Below are positions 8,601 through 14,713 of a stretch of DNA of 49,697 nucleotides, one piece after another. The notes beneath the pieces are model-generated. The model saw only the letters and a program-made list of their open reading frames with translations, was not told where the DNA came from and ran no database searches. Positions within the stretch are counted from its first letter, which is position 1, and each line of letters begins with the position of its first letter. Source of the DNA: Lachnospiraceae bacterium (GTDB lineage: Bacteria > Bacillota > Clostridia > Lachnospirales > Lachnospiraceae); assembly GCA_017938285.1 (NCBI GenBank), contig JAGBBW010000026.1, positions 1 through 49,697 of the forward strand, in the 5' to 3' direction. The translations under genes were made by a program, and so were the position numbers.

Positions 8601-9704
8601 GCAACGGCAACGCCAAGTCCGACGGTAACGCCAAGTCCGACGGCAACGCCAAGTCCGACGGCAACGGTAACACCAAGTCCGACGGTAACGCCAAGTCCGA
8701 CGGCAACGGTAACACCAAGTCCGACGGTAACGCCAGCACCGACGGCAACGGTAACGCCAGCACCAAGTGCAACAGCAACGCCAGTACCAACAACAGCGCC
8801 AGGCGCAACAGCAACACCAGTACCAACGACAGCGCCAAGTGCAACGGCAACACCGGTACCAACAACAGCGCCAAGCGCAACGGCAACACCGGTACCAACA
8901 ACAGCGCCAAGTGCAACAGTAACACCGGTACCAACAACAGCGCCAAGTGCAACGGCAACACCGGTACCAACGTCCGCACCTGTCCGTCCGGAACGTCCAC
9001 AGCCGACATCCAGACCAGAGCCAACAGTGGCACCAACAATAAAGCCAACAACAGCTCCTGTTTCCACAGTTACACCAGTTCCTACGGTGGAACCGACAGC
9101 AACTCCACAGCTATCGTGGGAAAAGGAACGAGAGAATTATGATATTTTCCTTGGAAGCTCCAAAGAAGATACTTCAATGGCACGTACAATGAAGGTTGGG
9201 GACAAGGTTGACCTGAATTTTTATGGTGTAAAGAACTGGGATAAGAATAAGTACAGTTACCAGTGGATAACTTCAGATGAATCCATTGCTGTTGTGGATA
9301 AAAACGGCAATGTAACCATGTTGTCAGAAGGTATCGCAATTATCCGGCTGGAACTGACAGAGAAAGCAACCGGTAAGAAACTTGCCGTGGCACCAGTTGA
9401 AGTAGGGGTTCCGGAAACGGAATATGACGTATTTGTAGGAACATCAAAAGAAGAAGCTTCAACACGTCGTGTAATAGCAAAGGGAGAGGCGGTTGATCTG
9501 AACTTTTATGGAGTGAAAGCCTGGAAGAAGGAAGAGTATAGTTATAACTGGACTTCTTCGGATGAAACAATTGCTATTGTAGATAAAAAGGGTATGGTAA
9601 CTGGTCTTTCCGCAGGAAAAGCAGTCATCCGGCTGGAAATGGTACGGAAGTCAACCGGAGAAAAGCTTGTAATTGCGCCGGTTGTTATTACAATACCTGA
9701 ATAA
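5601..9704 (+). CDS. Secreted surface protein: transglutaminase-like domain, Pro-Thr-rich repeats, Ig-like tail
   Basis: The frame is open from 5505, but ATG 5601 is chosen because it gives a clean signal peptide (residues 1 to about 32) and has AAGGAAGGAG upstream; the product is 1367 residues. A papain/transglutaminase-like core shows C336 in GPVCEAY, H372 in AHMWNY and D387 in VDVTWND, the classical triad. Then come a beta-rich region with parallel-helix-like repeats (about 450-830), an Ig-like segment, a low-complexity Pro/Thr/Ala/Ser region (986-1170), and two tandem domains of about 92 residues resembling bacterial Ig-like (Big2) modules with the shared core VDLNFYGVK. No LPXTG sorting signal is seen, so how it attaches to the cell is unclear. 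Similar proteins are common in Lachnospiraceae; the role may be cell-wall or matrix crosslinking or adhesion (inference). The neighbouring CotH-like kinase could phosphorylate the Thr-rich part. Confidence 0.85.
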   Translation: MKNVRDLYRKIALLLSLILFGSAVRFSGNPVEAEASTQTMTASGGALSIEGSDLSEPDAAPAVTPVVSEQEETDLSVWVEEYFDLGDVETSAFPMGFFSLADGKVTLNSGTSADWIKRLDLTGDAGVIQTFYNTLVEASDNDGTEDYLIEDQYFDGNNTITVEEVTGKLEGTYSSNDELKAAASAVAVTVFESYAKYIRAAYDAFDRDHPEVFWLDGSTQSGYSCSAAGNSADGYTYTVTIQFILQDSNNAVDIRATGYQSETAIDAAITTVNTKVNGLVSAVSGKTAVEQLTYFNEQLTKNNEYNTSSDLDNIAHDCRECTSALTGSTGTAGPVCEAYARAFKVLCDKAGIPCVLVDGKAKNSATSAGEAHMWNYVQVDGKWLAVDVTWNDPKVSGVSGAESGYENEDWLLVYANSEISDGMTFLESHPVANQVSQNGVAFTNGPELAEYTAPVVTGEVATEAEFLAALEDESIDVITLTTDISLSWSNLKGDDAFIIKRPVTITGGSLAVPYAGIVLGADVTFKNIALNFSSSVRNAIIANGYALTLEDVSSGGAFAIDVFCGGISDYTGKNAGELPVAGSNGSVIMKGTNTVGTNIFAGSLSDVGYADESGAVYPDKENEFAGNATIILEKDFSGVSNIYAHGARDDRSGTGGNNWLPSDELYKVTGDVKIYLNQRTTINVDGATGGTKNAVFIYRDNGTGDVCIPTLNNIDSIELLSSDNGNIVHLAPETTQTSFHTLSVPENTRLSFVHMGNEISASSLEGGGELVLKEPSETFQKLTVDTATGTTKVAVGGVDYTGTGSTGTIKPDRICIIVKDATSKYEFSLLPDSSNPNVTLRNDGNGNWVTVEGESSVCISEITIEDVNVEEDNGGVEIPVEVIYTTSDESNALMDIPVTITVNGKEAPWDEEEVCYVTGSTDSDIKMWFDFGSVGEILYVLNYNEEIYSVAAGAYIINITIPAEYMEDGQQEVVSFTLRVGTEASTPTPTPTATVTPTPTATATPSPTVTPSPTATPSPTATVTPSPTVTPSPTATVTPSPTVTPAPTATVTPAPSATATPVPTTAPGATATPVPTTAPSATATPVPTTAPSATATPVPTTAPSATVTPVPTTAPSATATPVPTSAPVRPERPQPTSRPEPTVAPTIKPTTAPVSTVTPVPTVEPTATPQLSWEKERENYDIFLGSSKEDTSMARTMKVGDKVDLNFYGVKNWDKNKYSYQWITSDESIAVVDKNGNVTMLSEGIAIIRLELTEKATGKKLAVAPVEVGVPETEYDVFVGTSKEEASTRRVIAKGEAVDLNFYGVKAWKKEEYSYNWTSSDETIAIVDKKGMVTGLSAGKAVIRLEMVRKSTGEKLVIAPVVITIPE
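8610..8750 (+). repeat. Degenerate 18-bp tandem repeats (PSPTAT/PSPTVT)
   Basis: Units of about 18 bp built on CCAAGTCCGACGG[C/T]AACG recur within the coding sequence, giving alternating Pro-Ser-Pro-Thr-Ala/Val-Thr. Such arrays can change copy number by slippage without breaking the frame. Confidence 0.75.
8769..8978 (+). repeat. 36-bp tandem repeat array, about 5.8 copies
   Basis: Starting at 8769, five full 36-bp units and one partial unit follow each other without spacers. Each encodes ATATPVPTTAPS with minor changes. Differences between copies are mostly synonymous or A/V swaps. The length is a multiple of three, so copy-number change keeps the frame. Confidence 0.85.
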
Positions 9705-9705
9705 T

Positions 9706-9780
9706 ATAAAGTGCCTGTACCGCAACGTTTCATAGCCTGATTTAAAGTATGGAAAGAGAAAGGTACAGGCACTTTATTAT
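9706..9780 (+). terminator. Terminator after the surface protein gene
   Basis: Perfect 16-bp arms, ATAAAGTGCCTGTACC (9706-9721) and GGTACAGGCACTTTAT (9762-9777), flank a 40-base loop. The T-rich run is modest. It lies immediately after the stop codon. Confidence 0.65.
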
Positions 9781-9796
9781 AACAGAAAAAGAACGC

Positions 9797-9825
9797 TTGT
9801 TCTGAAACGGTTTGTGTTGTATAAT
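9797..9825 (+). promoter_or_regulatory. Sigma-A promoter before the ATPase remnant
   Basis: TTGTTC (9797-9802) and TATAAT (9820-9825) have a 17-bp spacer. The promoter appears intact although the gene behind it is decayed; it may now serve the membrane-protein gene at 10163. Confidence 0.6.
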
Positions 9826-9859
9826 TGGAATGACAGAAAATAAGAAAAGAAGGTGTCCC

Positions 9860-10143
9860 ATGATATATTTAAGCAGTTTTTCGTTTTCAGACAAAAATGT
9901 ACAAAATCCAAATATATACCCGCACTCCGGTTGTCCGGGCAGATGGAACAGCAGCTGGACCGGTTGAAATTTGCCCAGGAGAAATATTCCAACGGAGAAA
10001 CGACACTGTAGCTGCTGGAAGATTATATAGAACCGGATGCCCTGTATCTGCTGGATGAGCCGGAGGTGTCCCTGTCACCGGCGAATCAGACCGCATTGGC
10101 GGAGAAACTGAATGATATGGACAGCATAGAGATAGCGGAATAA
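9860..10143 (+). pseudogene. Remnant of an AAA/ABC-type ATPase gene
   Basis: The piece begins with a good start (MIYLSSFSFSDKNVQNPNIYP), as in a family of about 240-residue Lachnospiraceae ATPases. It then jumps frame and loses the Walker A region. It resumes in the middle (LKFAQEKYSNGETTL), hits TAG at 10009 where a Gln codon would differ by one base, and continues with a perfect Walker B and signature region, ALYLLDEPEVSLSPANQ. The C-terminus is cut and replaced by a short unrelated tail. One internal deletion, a nonsense change and a 3' truncation make a functional product impossible. The Walker B and signature residues are seen directly; the family match is from memory. Confidence 0.75.
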
Positions 10144-10162
10144 ATTTAATAAATGAGGGAAG

Positions 10163-10675
10163 ATGGAAAACATGAGAAAACTGTTTGGAAAATTATTGAT
10201 TATGACTATTCTGGTGGCAGTGGTTACTTTGTCGCTTTGCTTTGCATCGTTAAATTTTAATGATTCTTTTGAAGCAACAAAGGCCATGGGAGATATGGCG
10301 GAGAGAAGTGGTAATAATCCGGGCGTTGGAGAATTCTTAGGAATATTTGGTACGATTGCCATTACATCAGATGTTATTCTTACAGCGTATTATTTTTCCA
10401 TGATTATAGCAGTACCGTTTCTGCTTCTTGCAGGAATGTCGGTGTCGCAGCTGTTGGCACTGCTGTTTCAGACGGGAGAAGAAAGGCGCTGGAAGCTGAG
10501 GACCGGGAAGGTATTTACAGTGATAACAACCGTGCTTCAGGTATTGTTATGTCTGACGGTACTAATTAATATTTTTATAAATATAGCTGCGTATACTCCG
10601 GTATTGATTGGTTTGTTTATAATAAATGTAATGTTTCTGGTATGTTATGTCAAAGGGGTAAGGAAAATAGGCTAA
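10163..10675 (+). CDS. Small integral membrane protein, unknown function
   Basis: The 170-residue product has four hydrophobic stretches (around residues 8-28, 60-95 with a short break, 115-137 and 143-160) and a basic cytoplasmic-like end (KGVRKIG). I do not recognise a family. GAGGGA lies just before the start; ATG 10172 (MRKLFGK...) is equally possible and has better spacing. It lies 20 bp after the ATPase remnant and probably uses the same promoter at 9797. A polar membrane protein beside a lost ATPase could be a leftover of a transporter-like pair, but nothing in the sequence proves it. Confidence 0.6.
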   Translation: MENMRKLFGKLLIMTILVAVVTLSLCFASLNFNDSFEATKAMGDMAERSGNNPGVGEFLGIFGTIAITSDVILTAYYFSMIIAVPFLLLAGMSVSQLLALLFQTGEERRWKLRTGKVFTVITTVLQVLLCLTVLINIFINIAAYTPVLIGLFIINVMFLVCYVKGVRKIG

Positions 10676-10717
10676 ATAAATTTATGTGTCAACCTCTTAA
10701 ATAATATCCTATTTTTT
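10664..10717 (+). terminator. Weak terminator-like inverted repeat
   Basis: AAAATAGG (10664-10671, overlapping the stop codon) pairs with CCTATTTT (10708-10715), followed by further T residues. The stem is AT-rich and the loop long, so this is tentative. Nothing else is seen between here and the promoter at 10839. Confidence 0.3.
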
Positions 10718-10838
10718 AGGTCCTGCTGCTTCTTCTGCTTTGAAGGCACGTCTTAAGATATTATATTACAAAAATGCACAAACTTTTTTTTGTGAAAATA
10801 TATAATTTTGTGAAAATGCAGAAAAAAGCAAAAACTGA

Positions 10839-10866
10839 TTGACAAAACGGTAAAAAGTGCTAAAAT
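10839..10866 (+). promoter_or_regulatory. Promoter of the riboswitch-chemoreceptor unit
   Basis: Consensus TTGACA (10839-10844), a 16-bp spacer and TAAAAT (10861-10866) preceded by TGC. The predicted start lies at the 5' edge of the riboswitch aptamer. Confidence 0.7.
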
Positions 10867-10870
10867 ACCT

Positions 10871-10942
10871 ACTGGGCAAAGCAGTTGAAAAGCTGTGACG
10901 CAAAGCTACAGGGCCTGTAAAATGGCAGCCAGCTGCACGTAA
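10871..10942 (+). promoter_or_regulatory. Cyclic-di-GMP-I (GEMM) riboswitch, copy 1
   Basis: The conserved GEMM-I elements occur in order: GGGCAAA at 10874, a P2 hairpin CAGTT-GAAA-AGCTG with the GAAA tetraloop, the GACGCAAAGC core, the GGGCCT...AAAATGGC P3 region, and GCCAGCTGCAC closing the aptamer. It binds the second messenger cyclic di-GMP. A terminator follows directly, so it controls transcription of the chemoreceptor gene. Whether ligand turns the gene on or off cannot be decided from inspection. Confidence 0.9.
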
Positions 10943-10954
10943 AGAGTAACTAAG

Positions 10955-10990
10955 AAGCATTGCCCTGATTTTATGGCGATGCTTTTTTTT
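10955..10990 (+). terminator. Riboswitch expression-platform terminator, copy 1
   Basis: AAGCATTGCC (10955-10964) pairs with GGCGATGCTT (10975-10984) and is followed by a run of eight T residues. It lies about 15 bases after the aptamer and 95 bases before the chemoreceptor start. Confidence 0.85.
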
Positions 10991-11084
10991 GATGGATTGG
11001 GAAACAGTCCAGAACCTCAAGTTCGTTAAGTCAGTGTATTCTTTTGCTTTATGCCTGGAATTTAATGTAATAGGAGAAGCATCT

Positions 11085-12818
11085 ATGGAAAAGAAAACAT
11101 GGAACGAAGCATTTAAGAACTGGCCGATTAAGAAAAAGTTAGTGGGCTCTTTTGGACTGATTATTGTAACAACTTTTGTTCTGATTGTAACTTTGCTGAT
11201 TGGTATGAAGATGATTGAAGGCAGATTGGTAAAGATGTACGAAGGACCTACCATGAACATTCATTACAGTGCGGAACTGTATTATCCGCAGCTGGATATT
11301 CAGAGAGCTGTGAACCGGATGATGGCAGAGGGTGTGGAAAACCTGGATGAAATGTATCCGCAGCTGGAAACAACCATCAGTAATAATCTTGCAATTATGG
11401 ATGAAGCGTATGCAAAACTGAAAGAAACACTGCTGACCCAGGAAAATATGGATAAACTGGAGGCTGTTAACAAAAAGTTAGTGGAAGAAGTAACCGGATA
11501 TCGTATCGAGGTACTTCGTTTAATAAAATCCGGAGATTTTGAGGCGGCCAGAGAATATAACAATACATATTATAAGCCGGCGGTGGATGAAGTAAAGAGC
11601 ATGATTGAAGAACTGGAAATTTCCATCATGAATGTAGCAGCAGATTATGAAAAATCTTCCACGACACTGGCAATGGTTCTGATTATTATTGGTATTGTTC
11701 TTCTGATAGTGATTACGGCAATTGCAGTATTACTGACCAGAAAAGTAACAGTTGGAATTACAGAGCCGATTGCACAGATTGAAGCGGCAGCCAGGCAGCT
11801 GCGTGTGGGGGATTTATCCCAGGGAAATGCCATTACCTATGAATCGGAGGACGAACTTGGTGTGCTGGCAACATCCATGAGAGAGTCCATCAATATTTTG
11901 GATGGTTATGTAAAAGAAATTGATGAGAACTTTGCCCAGGTGGCTAAGGGAGACCTGACAAGGGACTTTAATGAGATTACGGATTTCCTTGGAGATTTTG
12001 CAAGTATCAAGAATTCCTTTATGTTGATTTTAAAAGAGTTTAATGATACATTAAGACAGTTGAAGGAAACTTCGGAGCAGGTAGACCATGGTGCAGGGGA
12101 GGTGGCCGGGGCGGCCAGTGAACTGGCTTCCGGTACCAGTGAGCAGGCCAGTGCAGTAGAGGAACTGACAGCAACGATTGTAACAGTCAGCAGCATGGCG
12201 GAGGATACGGCAAGAGAAGCGGAAAATGCGTATAACGGTATTTTACAGTCTGTGGAAAATGCACAGGAAGAGAGAATGCAGATGCAGGAACTGCAGGAGG
12301 AAATGATTCGTATTAAGGAAATTTCCGGGGAAATTGAAGCGATTGTTACTTCGATTGAAGCCATTGCCTCCCAGACCAGCCTGTTATCCTTAAATGCTTC
12401 CATTGAGGCAGCCAGAGCCGGTGATGCGGGCAGAGGCTTTGCAGTGGTAGCAGATCAGATTGGAAAGCTGGCAACAGATAGTGCCCGTGCAGTGGTAAAT
12501 ACCAAGGAACTGATTGGAAAAACAGTAGAAGAAATTGAAAAAGGAAACAAGATTACGGAAAAAACAGCAGTTGGCTTTGAACGTATTATCAAGGAACTGG
12601 AATCTTTTGCCGGAGCTGCAAAATCCAACAGTGAAGTCTCCAAGGGACAATATCTTGCTTTGCAGCAGGTAGAGCAGGGAATTGACCAGATTACCCTGGT
12701 AACACAGCAGAATGCGGCAGCTTCCGAAGAATGTTCCGCTATTGGAGAGGAACTGGCAGCAAGAGCAGCGGTATTGGATGGTCTGGTAAGTCAGTTCAAA
12801 CTTCACGAAGGGAAATAG
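11085..12818 (+). CDS. Methyl-accepting chemotaxis protein with four-helix-bundle sensor
   Basis: The start ATG 11085 has TAGGAG eight bases upstream and gives a normal N-terminus; the longer frame would begin inside the riboswitch leader. The product is 577 residues: TM1 about 19-42, an outside helical sensor about 43-190 (4HB-type), TM2 about 193-217, HAMP about 218-272, then a long coiled-coil signalling domain. Its hairpin tip ([20 protein letters not shown]) contacts CheA and CheW. A second HAMP-like stretch may lie around 280-340. Transcription is under the cyclic-di-GMP riboswitch upstream, which links receptor supply to the motile/sessile switch. It is monocistronic, with only the next promoter and riboswitch behind it. 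Confidence 0.93.
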   Translation: MEKKTWNEAFKNWPIKKKLVGSFGLIIVTTFVLIVTLLIGMKMIEGRLVKMYEGPTMNIHYSAELYYPQLDIQRAVNRMMAEGVENLDEMYPQLETTISNNLAIMDEAYAKLKETLLTQENMDKLEAVNKKLVEEVTGYRIEVLRLIKSGDFEAAREYNNTYYKPAVDEVKSMIEELEISIMNVAADYEKSSTTLAMVLIIIGIVLLIVITAIAVLLTRKVTVGITEPIAQIEAAARQLRVGDLSQGNAITYESEDELGVLATSMRESINILDGYVKEIDENFAQVAKGDLTRDFNEITDFLGDFASIKNSFMLILKEFNDTLRQLKETSEQVDHGAGEVAGAASELASGTSEQASAVEELTATIVTVSSMAEDTAREAENAYNGILQSVENAQEERMQMQELQEEMIRIKEISGEIEAIVTSIEAIASQTSLLSLNASIEAARAGDAGRGFAVVADQIGKLATDSARAVVNTKELIGKTVEEIEKGNKITEKTAVGFERIIKELESFAGAAKSNSEVSKGQYLALQQVEQGIDQITLVTQQNAAASEECSAIGEELAARAAVLDGLVSQFKLHEGK

Positions 12819-12927
12819 GGCAAAAGTTAAGGAAATGCTGGCGAAAGCGTTTTCTACGCCGGATTTGTGCATCGAAGCGGCAATTTCTACTGAAAATTCG
12901 TAATTCGGTACTTTCTAAAAAAATAGA

Positions 12928-12956
12928 TTGACGAATAAAATAAAATATAGTATAAT
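12928..12956 (+). promoter_or_regulatory. Promoter of the second riboswitch unit
   Basis: TTGACG (12928-12933), a 17-bp spacer and consensus TATAAT (12951-12956). The predicted start lies just before the second aptamer. Confidence 0.75.
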
Positions 12957-12966
12957 AAACGCATAT

Positions 12967-13038
12967 ATAGGGCAAAGCAGTTGAAAAACTGTGACGCAAA
13001 GCTAAAGGGCCTGTAAAATGGCAGCCAGTTGCACGAAA
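12967..13038 (+). promoter_or_regulatory. Cyclic-di-GMP-I (GEMM) riboswitch, copy 2
   Basis: It is almost identical to copy 1 (GGGCAAA at 12970, GACGCAAAGC core, GGGCCT and GCCAG segments). In the P2 stem AGCTG has become AACTG, which turns a T-G wobble into a T-A pair, so pairing is kept. The intact aptamer, promoter and terminator now control only a broken lipase gene. Confidence 0.9.
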
Positions 13039-13059
13039 TGTACAAAGTACGAGATGCGG

Positions 13060-13090
13060 AGCATTGTCCTATTTGGATGATGCTTTTTTT
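13060..13090 (+). terminator. Riboswitch expression-platform terminator, copy 2
   Basis: AGCATTGTCC (13060-13069) pairs with GGATGATGCT (13075-13084) using two G-T pairs, followed by T-rich sequence to 13090. The layout is the same as in copy 1. Confidence 0.8.
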
Positions 13091-13117
13091 GCGTTACAGG
13101 AAGAAAGGCAGGATTCT

Positions 13118-13602
13118 ATGACCAGAAACGAATTTTATTTTTCTTCCGCTGATAAAAAACAAAGATACATGCAGTGGAGTGGCAGCCGGAGGGTGCTCCA
13201 AAGGAGGTACTTCAGATTTCCCATGGTGTAACGGAGCATATGCTGCGTTATGAGGAATTAGCAGAGTATTTCACCAGACAGGGTTTTGTTGTAGTTGGTA
13301 ATGATCATTTAGGACACGGCACTTCTATTGCTGAAGGAGCCAAACCGATGTACTTCGGATCAAAAGAGAGCTGGCATCGGGTACAGGAGTATATAGATAC
13401 CTGTCTGAAATTAATAAACGCCATTATCCCAATCTTCCATATATATTACTGGGACTGTCCCTCGGTTCCTTTATTGCACGTTCTTTCCTGATTATCCATC
13501 CGGGTGAGATGGACGGAGCAGTGCTGGCGGGAACCGGGCAGTCACCGGGATGATTTCCATGAGGATAACTGTCAGGAAGTATTTCAGGATATTTGTGGCT
13601 GA
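13118..13602 (+). pseudogene. Decayed alpha/beta hydrolase (monoacylglycerol-lipase-like) gene
   Basis: From ATG 13118 the frame reads MTRNEFYFSSADKK and then breaks at the A6 run 13154-13159. One extra A would join it to the next frame, which gives the family N-terminus (...VLQISHGVTEHMLRYEE... and FVVVGNDHLGHG). A second one-base loss near 13411-13418 shifts frame again; the third frame holds the nucleophile elbow GLSLG with its Ser codon at 13458-13460, and IARSFLIIHPGEMDGAVLAG. After that the gene stops and the C-terminal half, with the catalytic Asp and His, is missing. The intact family is about 300 residues and hydrolyses lipid esters. Two homopolymer errors alone could be sequencing faults, but the lost 3' half argues for true decay. 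Confidence 0.85.
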
Positions 13603-13673
13603 AGTAAAGAAAAATTGCAGGTTAAAAGAAAAAGAGAGTTTATAATATCGTTCCAATAACGAAAAGTATGTGG

Positions 13674-13866
13674 ATGGACCACGGTGGCTTTATGGGCTGC
13701 CGTGGTCCATGCCCGTTTCAGGCTTTCTTTTGTAACTATTCAGCCTTGCTTCATAGTTACGATTCGCAGCCTATTAAAAATCGACTTTGTCGATGGGGCT
13801 GCTCACACTTCCCTTTTGGTCACACGCCATAAACAGCAAGTGTTTATGGCTGGGCTGAACTGTTAC
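13674..13866 (+). repeat. Multi-hairpin structured repeat element
   Basis: This non-coding stretch holds five nested or successive inverted repeats. They are ATGGACCACGG/CCGTGGTCCAT (13674/13700), GTAACTA/TAGTTAC (13732/13754), ATCGAC/GTCGAT (13780/13789), GCCATAAACA/TGTTTATGGC (13826/13841), and an outer pair GTAACTATTCAGCC with GGCTGAACTGTTAC (13732/13853). The whole 13732-13866 piece would fold as a closed multi-branched structure. It resembles dispersed palindromic repeats known from Lachnospiraceae genomes. No open frame here is believable. Strand is arbitrary. Confidence 0.5.
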
Positions 13867-13929
13867 TTTCTTTTCCTGTTTATTTATGATAAAATGGACA
13901 AAAAGACAATATGAAGGTAGTGAAAATCA

Positions 13930-14682
13930 ATGAATCTGACAGAATTTAATCAGGGGTTCCCATATCTTTATGAAACCCATCTTCATACAAAAGAGGGAAG
14001 TGCCTGTGCACGCGATACTGCGGAAGAACTGGTGAAGGTATACAAAGAAGCCGGATATACCGGAATTATGGTAACGGATCATTTTTACAGGGGAAATACG
14101 GCGGTAGACCGGAACTGTTCCTGGGAAGACTGGGTAGAGGCTTATTGCAGAGGATACGAAAATGCAAAAAAGGCCGGGGATAAACTTGGACTTCAGGTGT
14201 TCTTCGGCTGGGAAGAGTCTTATCAGGGAACGGATTTTTTGGTGTATGGTCTGGGCAAAGAATGGCTGGTAAAACATCCGGAACTGAGGGAGGTTACGAT
14301 AGAGGAGCAGTATGAACTGGTTCATCAGGCAGGAGGCATGGTGATTCAGGCACACCCATACCGGGAAGCATCGTATATTCCGGAGATCCGGCTGTTCCCG
14401 AATGCTGTGGATGGTGTAGAGGTCAGAAATGCTTCCCATTTTGGCAGGAGTCTGCGGGAAGATGGTGTTTCCATGTTTGATGTGCAGGCGATGGAGTATG
14501 CCAAAAAGCACAATCTTCCGTGTACCGGAGGTTCAGATATTCACTGCACAAAACTGTTGTATGGCGGAATGGCATTTCCACGGAAGCTTGAGGATGTGCA
14601 GGATTATAGAAAGGCAGTCCTGGGGAGAGAAGGACTGCCGATGGATTACCGGGCAATCCGGGAAAGTATGAAAATGATGTAA
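13930..14682 (+). CDS. PHP-domain metal-dependent phosphoesterase
   Basis: The 250-residue cytoplasmic protein has the PHP metal-binding pattern: ETHLHT with H17 and H19, VTDHF with H51, E in GWEES, AHPYR around residue 141, and GSDIHC near the C-terminus. PHP proteins hydrolyse phosphate esters such as histidinol phosphate, 3',5'-nucleotide bisphosphates or short RNA ends; the substrate cannot be told from the sequence. GAAGGTAGTG lies before the start. It is the first gene of a co-directional run with the membrane CotH-like protein (31-bp gap), the antiporter and a two-component system. A short AT-rich TATGATAAAAT stretch at about 13886 could be its -10 region. Confidence 0.85.
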   Translation: MNLTEFNQGFPYLYETHLHTKEGSACARDTAEELVKVYKEAGYTGIMVTDHFYRGNTAVDRNCSWEDWVEAYCRGYENAKKAGDKLGLQVFFGWEESYQGTDFLVYGLGKEWLVKHPELREVTIEEQYELVHQAGGMVIQAHPYREASYIPEIRLFPNAVDGVEVRNASHFGRSLREDGVSMFDVQAMEYAKKHNLPCTGGSDIHCTKLLYGGMAFPRKLEDVQDYRKAVLGREGLPMDYRAIRESMKMM

Positions 14683-14713
14683 AGAAAAAAATACCAAAGG
14701 AGTGAAAGAAACC

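Noticed and set aside
8769-8978. CRISPR-like regularly repeated 36-bp units
   Set aside because: The units abut without spacers, are in frame and encode a Pro-Thr stalk; there are no cas genes.
8441-9067. Long minus-strand open frames (208 and 174 codons) opposite the Pro-Thr repeats
   Set aside because: They are mirror images of a low-complexity repeat (Val-Gly or Leu-Pro strings), have no ribosome site, and lie inside a clearly real gene.
13732-13866. tRNA or known riboswitch in the multi-hairpin region
   Set aside because: No acceptor/T-loop pattern (no GTTCRA box in place, no CCA end) and no known aptamer core.
13684-13914. 76-codon plus-strand frame before the PHP gene
   Set aside because: It runs through a palindromic repeat; the translated sequence is just the hairpin arms and shows no protein-like pattern.
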